From Alphaproteobacteria bacterium (GTDB lineage Bacteria > Pseudomonadota > Alphaproteobacteria > Rs-D84), in the NCBI GenBank assembly GCA_013316395.1, contig WSMU01000033.1, forward strand, positions 1-7,119: DNA of 7,119 nt. Direction: 5' to 3'. The notes beneath the pieces were generated by a model. The model saw only the letters and a list, made by a program, of their open reading frames with translations. It did not search any database and had not been told where the DNA came from. The position numbers and the translations under genes are program-made. Within the stretch, counting starts at the first letter, position 1. Each line of letters opens with the position of its first letter. Below are positions 1-5,018 of this stretch, in pieces.

Positions 1-25
1 ATAAAACTTTGCTGTTTGCAAGTTT

Positions 26-43
26 TGATAAAAGTTATTATCA
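26..43. other. Small inverted repeat beyond the rpmA terminator
   Basis: TGATAA (26-31) and TTATCA (38-43) form a perfect 6-bp dyad with a 6-base spacer. It lies in the AT-rich 1-59 stretch past the rpmA terminator, which holds no gene I can support. It could be an operator for a gene to the left of the window or chance in AT-rich DNA. Confidence 0.2.
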
Positions 44-59
44 CAAAAAGTACGGTATA

Positions 60-89
60 AAAAATCCCCCGCAACTGCAGGGGATTTTT
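60..89. terminator. Bidirectional Rho-independent terminator of rplU-rpmA
   Basis: A perfect 10-bp stem, AAAAATCCCC (60-69) with GGGGATTTTT (80-89), closes a 10-base loop in which GC/GC (71-72 with 77-78) can add two more pairs. On the minus strand the GC stem is followed by a run of six T, as expected for the end of the operon. The mirrored A and T tracts let it work on both strands. It begins 8 bases after the rpmA stop codon. Confidence 0.85.
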
Positions 90-96
90 GTTTGCG

Positions 97-363
97 TTAT
101 TTCGCTTCTTCGTCGGGAACAACGTGTACCGTCTTGCGGTCGCCATTGCCCTTTTTGAATGTTACGATACCGGCAATTTTTGCAAACAGCGTATGGTCTT
201 TGCCCATGCCGACGTTTTTGCCCGGGTGCACGGCTGTGCCACGCTGACGAATAATGATGTTGCCCGGGATAACACGGCTGCCGCCGCCTTTTTTAACGCC
301 TAAACGACGTCCCGCTGAATCGCGTCCGTTCGAAGATGCCGAACCTGCTTTCTTATGTGCCAT
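97..363 (-). CDS. rpmA: 50S ribosomal protein L27
   Basis: This 88-residue protein is bacterial ribosomal protein L27, a large-subunit protein whose N-terminal tail reaches toward the peptidyl-transferase centre. The start AHKKAG, then NGRDS, RLGVKKGGG, VIPGNIIIRQRGT, HPGKNVGMGKDHTLFA and a basic C-terminal half are family hallmarks, and the length is normal. The mature-type N terminus follows Met directly, so the cleavable extension found in Firmicutes L27 is absent. An AAAGGAG ribosome binding site (complement of 372-378) lies 8 bases before the ATG. It is the second gene of the operon, 32 bases after rplU, and is followed at once by the terminator at 60-89. Identification is essentially certain. 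Confidence 0.98.
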   Translation of the reverse strand: MAHKKAGSASSNGRDSAGRRLGVKKGGGSRVIPGNIIIRQRGTAVHPGKNVGMGKDHTLFAKIAGIVTFKKGNGDRKTVHVVPDEEAK

Positions 364-376
364 AGTTTTAGCTCCT

Positions 377-399
377 TTAATTTCTTATGCAGAAATTAA
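377..399 (-). promoter_or_regulatory. Intercistronic hairpin at rplU stop / rpmA RBS
   Basis: A perfect 9-bp inverted repeat, TTAATTTCT (377-385) and AGAAATTAA (391-399), has a 5-base loop. In the mRNA the hairpin spans the rplU stop codon (396-398) and takes in the first two A bases of the rpmA AAAGGAG site (372-378). It is AU-rich, with no T tract, so it is not a terminator. It may tune rpmA translation or mRNA processing; this role is inferred. Confidence 0.5.
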
Positions 400-695
400 C
401 CTTTGATTTCTGTGATTTTCAAAACCGTGATATACTGACGATGACCCGCCGTACGACGATAGTTCTGACGACGCTTTTTCTTGAACACCAAGATTTTATC
501 ACCGCGTTTCTGTTCGACAACCTCGGCCACTACCTTTGCACCATCGATAAACGGCGCACCGATTTTATCACCGGCCATCAGCACCTGGTCGAATTCAACT
601 TTGCCTTCGGCATTCAGCTTTTCAACCTTGATAATGTCGCCCGCTTTTACGCGATACTGTTTGCCACCGGTCTGAAAGATTGCAAAATCGCTCAT
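396..695 (-). CDS. rplU: 50S ribosomal protein L21
   Basis: This 99-residue protein is bacterial L21, an early-assembling 23S rRNA-binding protein of the large subunit. The family signature is complete: FAIFQTGGKQYRVKAGD at the N terminus, then EVVEQKRGDKILVFKKKRRQNYRR and a C-terminal HRQYITVLKI. The length is normal (about 100). It is the first gene of the rplU-rpmA operon, the usual bacterial order. The ribosome binding site is poor (only a purine-rich GAAGAGAAAGA stretch upstream of the ATG), which is odd for such a highly expressed gene. A likely sigma70 promoter is at 759-786, giving a leader of roughly 55 bases. Confidence 0.98.
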   Translation of the reverse strand: MSDFAIFQTGGKQYRVKAGDIIKVEKLNAEGKVEFDQVLMAGDKIGAPFIDGAKVVAEVVEQKRGDKILVFKKKRRQNYRRTAGHRQYITVLKITEIKG

Positions 696-749
696 ATTCT
701 TTCTCTTCTTTGTTATTTTTATTTATACGCATACGCGCACGCCCAATAG

Positions 750-759
750 TTTATGCAAA
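750..759. repeat. Extra copy of the palindrome half-site at the rplU promoter
   Basis: TTTATGCAAA matches ten bases of one arm of the palindrome at 789-814 and abuts the predicted rplU -10 box and start point. If the palindrome is an operator, this could be a second, half-strength site. Confidence 0.3.
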
Positions 760-786
760 TATTATCCTATTTCCCGCCTAAGTCAA
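759..786 (-). promoter_or_regulatory. Probable sigma70 promoter of rplU-rpmA
   Basis: On the minus strand TTGACT (781-786, 5 of 6 to TTGACA) is followed after 16 bases by TAATAT (759-764, 4 of 6). An overlapping GATAAT (761-766) is a better -10 hexamer but leaves only a 14-base spacer. Transcription should start near 752. Confidence 0.55.
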
Positions 787-788
787 GC

Positions 789-814
789 GTTTTGCATAAA
801 ATTTTATGCAAAAC
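789..814. repeat. 26-bp perfect palindrome upstream of the rplU promoter
   Basis: GTTTTGCATAAAA (789-801) is followed directly by its exact reverse complement (802-814) with no spacer. It lies 3 bases outside the rplU -35 box and between that promoter and the terminator at 830-854. There is no GC stem followed by T, and a zero-base loop is unsuited to a terminator, so a dimeric-protein operator is the likeliest reading. Confidence 0.75.
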
Positions 815-829
815 ATGTGTTTTAGGCAT

Positions 830-854
830 AAAAAAATCCCCCAACCGGGGGATT
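830..854 (-). terminator. Rho-independent terminator of the 733-residue secreted protein gene
   Basis: Minus strand: stem AATCCCCC (complement of 847-854), loop GGTT, GGGGGATT (complement of 835-842), merging into a run of seven T (830-836). It begins 8 bases past the TAA stop at 863. The stem resembles that of the rpmA terminator (both contain AATCCCC). Confidence 0.92.
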
Positions 855-862
855 CTTTATTA

Positions 863-3064
863 TTATTGAGCCTTTTTCGGTATACATACCTTAGCCTCGG
901 CATCAAAGTCATAGCCGGCGGCGGTACACTGCTCCTGGGTTGCATTCCAGGAAGTATTCTCGCTGGAAGATGTTTTCCAGTTACGTACCCCTTCGATACC
1001 ATTGCGTTGCAAGCATGCCTCACGCAGGGCAACAGAGGAATTTTCTGCGGCGCCACTGGCATACGAACCGCTTAAGATTTCTGCAATCGTTATGATATTG
1101 CGGCATGTGTTGGTCGCAAATTCGGTTGTATTGTCGCATGCCTTAGTTGCAACGTCATCCTTGTTTATAACCGCCTGCAGTGTACTGTTCGGCGCGCTGC
1201 AAATCATCTGCTCATAGCAATGCGGCGCATTGGATACCTGGCTGCAGTATGTTTTGATGCGGCTGGTGCTCCAGGACTTGTTGGACGTTTCCTGGGTGGT
1301 GTAACAGTCATACAGCTCCGCTAAGCATTCGTTGAAGTTGCTGATTGCGCTGCGATAATCGGATGCGATTGTATTAACCTCTTCCTGGGCAAATTCCAGA
1401 CGCTTTTTCTGTAGGGCCTGTTGTGCAGCAACCTTTTGATAGCCGATATTTTGGGCCGTGGTGCGCAGTTGTTCGCCATACGCGTCACAATCGGCATTTG
1501 CATCCAGTGCATATTTCTGCAAAATGCTGCGGCGGGCATCGGCAACCGGACCACGCAGATTCGAATACGGGTCGCCGGATGTGGACGTATAGCCAAAGCA
1601 TGATGCACTGTTCGAAGATGTGTACCCGCTGTTGCCGGTTACAAAGTTCAGTTCATAATTACCGGTATTTGATACGGAAATCATGCTGTTATAGTTATAT
1701 GGACACTGGGCGGCACCATTTGTGCACTTGCGCCCCGACGACGGCGGTGCGCCGCACGCCTCATATATACCGTTAAAGCAGGAATCCAATACGCGATTGC
1801 AAACATTGTTGTGCGCGTATTCGAATAATTCGTATCCCCATGTTTCCGCCAGCGAGTCTTTCAAATCACCCGACGATGCCAGCGCACCTTCTATCCCGGT
1901 CAGCCCCGAGACAACATTGGACAGATTAAACGCAGAGTTAAGCAGATTATCATTATCACTGGCAACGATTGTCAGTGTCTGTTCCTTTGCATTGGCCCAT
2001 GACTGCAGAGATGCCAAAATATCACTGCCGTCGCCGTCTATGTTAGAGATATCAAAGCCAAAGTTATTACCGGTGCTAGAGCAGTAAGACGGCTTAGCGC
2101 ACGAAGACAGCTTGTTGCCGTTTTCGCCATAAATGCTGTGGCTGTTGCACCATGCAATGGCTTCATCAGAGCTCTGGCCGTATTTGCCTGTTACCTCCTG
2201 CCAGGAGACACAGTTCATAACTTTTTCTGCATCGGTTAACTGGAAAGCCTGACTTACATCCTTACCCTTGGTTGCAATAAGCAGGGCCAATTCGCCTGAG
2301 ACTTTTATCAATTCCTCGTTCGCGGATTCCAGTGCGGTTTCAGCCTCCGCAAATGCCTTTACACGACCGGCACATGCACAGCGACGCTGGGCCGCGTTAC
2401 GAGCCGTACAAATTTCATCCATACATGTATAATATGATTCCATACAGTTATTATATGCATCGGCTGAAATCAGCCCGGTTGTCGGGTCAATGATATTTGA
2501 ATAATTGCCGGTATAGAGCTTGTTCGTCAGATATGTATATGTTGTGGATGTGTTGGCCTTGCTGCCGCGAATTGCGTTACCCGACAGGGATACGCGTGCG
2601 TTCGGGTTTGTTGCCGTACGTGACACAACATTACGCGGCGCGGCGCCGGTTGTGCGCGAGCCGCCCGTGCGACCCGATGTTGTCGCACGCGATGTTACAC
2701 CACGCGATGCGGTTGTGGATACCGCCCCACGCGATGTTGTCCCGGTTGCGGTTGTAGAAGATACTGCGCGGGTCGCAGTGGCCGGCCGGCCCGATACACT
2801 GCGCGCGGCGGCGGGCGCCGTTGTACCACGCGCAATGGTTGATGCGGCCGTGCCGCGTGATGATGTTGTTGTACGGCCGGATGCACGCGCGGTGGCGCCG
2901 GCACGTGGTGACTGCGCCGAAGTGGCCATCACAGCCGGTGCGATTGGGTCAGCAAATACGGCGCGCATCGACACCAATGTCGAGCAAACAAAAAACGCCT
3001 CGGCCAGCAAAAATACTGTTCCAACAGCATTTTTGAAAAAATCCCCGAAGTTACGACTTTTCAT
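863..3064 (-). CDS. Large secreted Cys-rich protein of unknown function, with Ser/Thr/Ala/Arg low-complexity N-terminal region
   Basis: I do not recognise this 733-residue protein. Residues 1-38 look like a long signal peptide: basic start, hydrophobic stretch about 14-32, cleavage expected after VFA (38). Residues 44-168 are almost only Ser, Thr, Ala, Gly, Arg and Val, a basic, probably disordered linker. The rest holds over 30 Cys with three C-x6-C motifs (207-214, 422-429, 580-587) and a C-A-C pair (229-231), suggesting many disulfides in the periplasm or outside. Helical, coiled-coil-like stretches lie at about 230-265 and 540-575, and small Ser/Asn/Gly-rich segments lie between. No catalytic motif, transmembrane anchor or LPXTG-type signal is seen. 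AGGGAG (complement of 3072-3077) sits 7 bases before the ATG, fixing the start. It is monocistronic, with its own promoter and terminator. A surface or adhesin-like role is a guess only. Confidence 0.9.
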   Translation of the reverse strand: MKSRNFGDFFKNAVGTVFLLAEAFFVCSTLVSMRAVFADPIAPAVMATSAQSPRAGATARASGRTTTSSRGTAASTIARGTTAPAAARSVSGRPATATRAVSSTTATGTTSRGAVSTTASRGVTSRATTSGRTGGSRTTGAAPRNVVSRTATNPNARVSLSGNAIRGSKANTSTTYTYLTNKLYTGNYSNIIDPTTGLISADAYNNCMESYYTCMDEICTARNAAQRRCACAGRVKAFAEAETALESANEELIKVSGELALLIATKGKDVSQAFQLTDAEKVMNCVSWQEVTGKYGQSSDEAIAWCNSHSIYGENGNKLSSCAKPSYCSSTGNNFGFDISNIDGDGSDILASLQSWANAKEQTLTIVASDNDNLLNSAFNLSNVVSGLTGIEGALASSGDLKDSLAETWGYELFEYAHNNVCNRVLDSCFNGIYEACGAPPSSGRKCTNGAAQCPYNYNSMISVSNTGNYELNFVTGNSGYTSSNSASCFGYTSTSGDPYSNLRGPVADARRSILQKYALDANADCDAYGEQLRTTAQNIGYQKVAAQQALQKKRLEFAQEEVNTIASDYRSAISNFNECLAELYDCYTTQETSNKSWSTSRIKTYCSQVSNAPHCYEQMICSAPNSTLQAVINKDDVATKACDNTTEFATNTCRNIITIAEILSGSYASGAAENSSVALREACLQRNGIEGVRNWKTSSSENTSWNATQEQCTAAGYDFDAEAKVCIPKKAQ
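2561..2935 (-). repeat. Low-complexity coding segment (Ser/Thr/Ala/Gly/Arg)
   Basis: This segment encodes residues 44-168 of the 733-residue protein. Short imperfect units such as TSRG and TASRG recur, and at DNA level CACGCGATG recurs at 2686, 2701 and 2728 on the plus strand. Units are irregular in length, so this is coding low complexity with possible slippage rather than a clean tandem array. Confidence 0.7.
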
Positions 3065-3080
3065 TAAATAACTCCCTGTA

Positions 3081-3096
3081 TCCGGAAAAGCCCGGA
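3081..3096 (-). promoter_or_regulatory. Small hairpin just upstream of the RBS of the 733-residue protein gene
   Basis: TCCGG (3081-3085) and CCGGA (3092-3096) form a 5-bp GC-rich stem with a 6-base loop in the roughly 80-base leader, 3 bases from the AGGGAG site (3072-3077). It is too short to be sure of; it could stabilise or modulate the leader. Confidence 0.3.
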
Positions 3097-3150
3097 AACC
3101 TACCGTTTTCAGGACGTCGGAAAAGATATTTCCCGCGTCTGTTTGGGTTA

Positions 3151-3179
3151 ATTATAACATTTTCTGGGCGGCCTGTAAA
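3151..3179 (-). promoter_or_regulatory. Sigma70-type promoter of the 733-residue secreted protein gene
   Basis: On the minus strand TTTACA (3174-3179, 5 of 6) is followed by exactly 17 bases and a perfect TATAAT (3151-3156). Transcription is expected near 3144, giving a leader of about 80 bases. It is one of the best promoter matches in the window. Confidence 0.82.
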
Positions 3180-3187
3180 TAAGAAAA
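3176..3187. repeat. Direct repeat copy 1 in the divergent intergenic region
   Basis: TAAATAAGAAAA here is repeated exactly at 3219-3230, 43 bp away (about four helical turns, so the same DNA face). This copy overlaps the -35 box of the minus-strand promoter. Confidence 0.45.
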
Positions 3188-3218
3188 CCCTTATTAGTTG
3201 CGGGGTTTATTATTAGAA

Positions 3219-3230
3219 TAAATAAGAAAA
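3219..3230. repeat. Direct repeat copy 2 in the divergent intergenic region
   Basis: This is the exact second copy of TAAATAAGAAAA, 23 bases before the -35 box of the plus-strand promoter at 3254. Together the copies could be activator or repressor sites shared by the divergent genes; AT-rich chance similarity is possible. Confidence 0.45.
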
Positions 3231-3253
3231 ATGTCCGTTTATGCTAACTTTAT

Positions 3254-3282
3254 TTGATACTGATTGTCAGTTGTTGTATAAT
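3254..3282 (+). promoter_or_regulatory. Near-consensus sigma70 promoter for a leaderless mRNA (PagL-like gene)
   Basis: TTGATA (3254-3259), a 17-base spacer and a perfect TATAAT (3277-3282). Six bases after the -10 comes ATG (3289), so the normal start point coincides with the initiation codon. This excludes the in-frame ATG at 3241, which lies upstream of the promoter, and explains the lack of a ribosome binding site. Confidence 0.85.
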
Positions 3283-3288
3283 CGCTGC

Positions 3289-3846
3289 ATGAAATATTTT
3301 TTACCTTGTTTTATAGCCGCCATTATTCCGCTATGTGCATCGGCATCATATAATCCGATGTTTGGGGATAATCATAAAAATTCTGTTTCCGTCCACCTGG
3401 GCCAGGGAACCGGTCCGGGCAGTTTGTTTAAACTGGTAAATCCGGGCCAGTGGGATTTTATGCCCCAGACAATGATAATGGCCCAGTATAGCCAGCCGAT
3501 GACCCTGTTCCGCCTGCCGGCGCGGCAAAACTTTAATGTCGTTCAGAACTTCGGCTATAATTCCAGCCGTGGGCTATCATTCCTGGGGGTGGGAATTTCG
3601 TGGGATGTTGTTCCATTTTCATGGTGCGGCTTTTATATCGGCGGTGGTCTGGGGCCATATATGCGTGATTCCCATGACAGATATGTATCCAGCCGCCTGG
3701 TATTCGGCGAAAAGCTGTTTATAGGTAAAAACATATCTGACAAATGGCGCGCTGAATTTTTTACATTACACTTTTCAAACGGTGACTTTACAGAAATCAA
3801 CCGCGGATTTAACTTTACAGGCATGGCCGTTAACTATAGCTTTTGA
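3289..3846 (+). CDS. PagL-like lipid A 3-O-deacylase (outer membrane acyloxyacyl hydrolase)
   Basis: Counted from ATG 3289 this is a 185-residue protein. Residues 1-19 or so form a signal peptide (hydrophobic core, then CASAS). The C-terminal LHFSNGDFTEINRGFN carries the PagL pattern: His161, Ser163, Asn164, Asn171 and Gly173 align with the H-x-S-N...N-x-G segment holding the catalytic His and Ser. The chain ends in Phe (NYSF), the usual insertion signal of outer-membrane beta-barrels, and the size suits PagL's small eight-stranded barrel. PagL enzymes remove the 3-position acyl chain of lipid A and so alter endotoxicity. The third triad residue, Glu in Pseudomonas PagL, aligns with Asn175 here, so activity may differ or another acid may serve. 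It is followed by tsaC with 5 bases between the stop and its ATG, so probably one mRNA. Confidence 0.82.
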   Translation: MKYFLPCFIAAIIPLCASASYNPMFGDNHKNSVSVHLGQGTGPGSLFKLVNPGQWDFMPQTMIMAQYSQPMTLFRLPARQNFNVVQNFGYNSSRGLSFLGVGISWDVVPFSWCGFYIGGGLGPYMRDSHDRYVSSRLVFGEKLFIGKNISDKWRAEFFTLHFSNGDFTEINRGFNFTGMAVNYSF

Positions 3847-3851
3847 ATACC

Positions 3852-4433
3852 ATGACAGATTTAACAGACCCGGATTTCATCAAACGCTTGAATAATCACT
3901 TAACTTCCGGCGGCGTTATCGCATTCCCAACCGATACGGTATGGGGGCTGGGGGTACTGCCGACACGCCGTGGGGCGGACGCACTGTTTGAAACAAAGCA
4001 ACGACCACATGAAAAGCATCTGATTATAATGTCCGACAGCCTGGCGCATATTCGTCCTTTTATGAAAGACTATCCACAGGCGGCGTTTGATATGGCGGAA
4101 AAATACTGGCCCGGGGCACTGACCCTGGGGGTGCCGGTAACAGGCACGGATACCTTTGTATTCGGCGGCGTGCGGGTTCCCGCATATCGCCCCTTTCAAG
4201 ACCTGTGCGCGATAATTGACGGGCACTGTCTGGCGACATCGTCTGCAAATATATCAGGCCAGGCGCCACTGTCATCAGCCGATGAAATAAGCGCTACGTT
4301 TCCAGATATAATCGTAATAGACAACGCATACGAAAAAATGGGCGGCCAGCCCAGTACGGTTGCAATACTAGATGGCGACAATATAAAAATCGCCCGCCAG
4401 GGGGCGGTTATACTTAATCAACACGCCGACTGA
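3852..4433 (+). CDS. tsaC: L-threonylcarbamoyladenylate synthase (TsaC/YrdC/Sua5 family)
   Basis: TsaC makes threonylcarbamoyl-AMP from threonine, bicarbonate and ATP, the first step of t6A37 modification of ANN-decoding tRNAs. Signature segments from ATG 3852: FPTDTVWGLG (25-34), K49-x-RP, WPGALTL (86-92), RVP (108-110), ATSSANISG (128-136) and PSTVAIL (167-173). At 193 residues it is the short YrdC/TsaC form without the extra Sua5 domain. No good ribosome binding site precedes either start; a TTG at 3843 would overlap the preceding stop and add three residues, so coupled translation from the PagL-like gene is plausible. The last 20 bp overlap the convergent glycosylase gene. Family assignment is secure; the start is less so. 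Confidence 0.95.
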   Translation: MTDLTDPDFIKRLNNHLTSGGVIAFPTDTVWGLGVLPTRRGADALFETKQRPHEKHLIIMSDSLAHIRPFMKDYPQAAFDMAEKYWPGALTLGVPVTGTDTFVFGGVRVPAYRPFQDLCAIIDGHCLATSSANISGQAPLSSADEISATFPDIIVIDNAYEKMGGQPSTVAILDGDNIKIARQGAVILNQHAD

Positions 4434-4953
4434 GAAAGTCACTGTCGCGAATTACAAAACGCCACGGCAACGCCGCATCCGCACCGGCATAATCAATTCC
4501 AATTCGCGGGCCGGCTGCAATATCCGGGGTATGGTCGCGCACCTCTAGCCATATTGATGAATCCCCCGCACACAGGTCCGTTTTGTTATCGCCGCGCGTT
4601 ATACCCAATACCGTGGTAAGTTTCCCGGGGCCGTTACATTCCGGCATCTCTAGCGCGCGAATTAAAACAGCCGCCGCATATCCCTTTTGACCAACGACAA
4701 TATTTAACATATTATGCAATCCATAGCATAAATATACATACGCATGTCCGCCGACCATAAACATCGCATCGTTTCTGGGCGTGCATCCGTTAAATGCGTG
4801 ACAGCCACGCTCGTCCTGGGTGTATAATTCCAGCTCCGCAATACGTGCGCGTATTGCGGTGCCATCGGGCGTCACACGGCACAGGTATGCCCCGACTAAA
4901 TCCATGGCAACATCCATAGGCGAGCGCATAAAAAATTCACGCAATAATCTCAT
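4414..4953 (-). CDS. DNA-3-methyladenine glycosylase (AAG/MPG family)
   Basis: This base-excision repair enzyme removes 3-methyladenine, hypoxanthine and other alkylated purines. From ATG 4953 (179 residues) the family order is complete: AxDLVGAYL (16-24), catalytic Glu40 in AELELY, CHAFNGCTPRN (51-61), AYVYLCYGLHNMLNIV (71-86), VLIRALE (96-102), NGPGKL (107-112), GPRIGID (148-154) and PWRF (163-166). The CHA/TPRN block and the G-A-Y-V-Y-x-x-Y-G block line the DNA-binding and base-flipping site. Length is slightly below the usual 190-220. The ATG at 4953 is preferred to an upstream TTG (4971) because a TATTAT -10 box ends six bases before it. It converges on and overlaps tsaC by 20 bp, with no terminator of its own in view. 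Confidence 0.95.
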   Translation of the reverse strand: MRLLREFFMRSPMDVAMDLVGAYLCRVTPDGTAIRARIAELELYTQDERGCHAFNGCTPRNDAMFMVGGHAYVYLCYGLHNMLNIVVGQKGYAAAVLIRALEMPECNGPGKLTTVLGITRGDNKTDLCAGDSSIWLEVRDHTPDIAAGPRIGIDYAGADAALPWRFVIRDSDFLSRRVD

Positions 4954-4964
4954 ACATGGATAAT
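4936..4964 (+). promoter_or_regulatory. Possible promoter of the VIT-like gene
   Basis: TTCACG (4936-4941, 4 of 6), a 17-base spacer and GATAAT (4959-4964, 5 of 6). The -10 occupies almost the same base pairs as the -10 of the divergent glycosylase gene (4960-4965), so the two promoters would exclude each other. Confidence 0.35.
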
Positions 4965-4987
4965 AGCACAAAATATCAGGATATCAA
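4960..4987 (-). promoter_or_regulatory. Sigma70-type promoter for a leaderless glycosylase mRNA
   Basis: Minus strand: TTGATA (4982-4987), 16 bases, TATTAT (4960-4965), then six bases and ATG (4953). The -35 hexamer and the six-base -10-to-ATG gap are identical to those of the PagL-like gene, and no ribosome binding site is present. Confidence 0.7.
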
Positions 4988-5000
4988 TCTTGGGGAAAAA

Positions 5001-5018
5001 ATGGGCCGCGGATGGTAA
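5001..5018 (+). CDS. Possible five-codon leader ORF before the VIT-like gene
   Basis: ATG 5001 opens MGRGW and stops at TAA 5016-5018, overlapping the ATG at 5012 in another frame. GGGGA (4993-4997) sits a few bases before it, a better placed purine-rich site than any before ATG 5012. If translated it could couple or regulate the next gene, but so short an ORF can be chance. Confidence 0.2.
   Translation: MGRGW

Noticed and set aside
88..749. Plus-strand ORFs over the ribosomal protein genes
   Set aside because: They are antisense shadows of rpmA and rplU, which are certain on the minus strand.
789..814. The 26-bp palindrome as a transcription terminator
   Set aside because: It is AT-rich with no loop, has no following T run, and is separate from the real terminator at 830-854.
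2686..2736. CACGCGATG repeated three times as a CRISPR-like or satellite array
   Set aside because: Copies are 9 bases, unevenly spaced (15 and 27 bp), and lie within codons of the low-complexity protein segment.
2520..3071. A 183-codon plus-strand ORF antisense to the 733-residue gene
   Set aside because: It mirrors the low-complexity Ser/Thr/Ala/Arg segment of the real gene and is a product of its GC-rich codons. It lacks a ribosome binding site or promoter, and the minus-strand gene has signal peptide, RBS, promoter and terminator.
3241..3288. Upstream in-frame ATG (3241) as the start of the PagL-like protein
   Set aside because: It lies upstream of the near-consensus promoter at 3254-3282 and would put 16 polar residues before an otherwise standard signal peptide.
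4394..4407. CCGCC/GGCGG hairpin near the end of tsaC as a terminator
   Set aside because: The stem is only 5 bp, lies inside the coding region and lacks a T tract.
4954..4971. TTG at 4971 as the start of the DNA glycosylase
   Set aside because: It would overlap the -10 box at 4960-4965 and adds residues without family similarity; ATG 4953 fits the promoter geometry.
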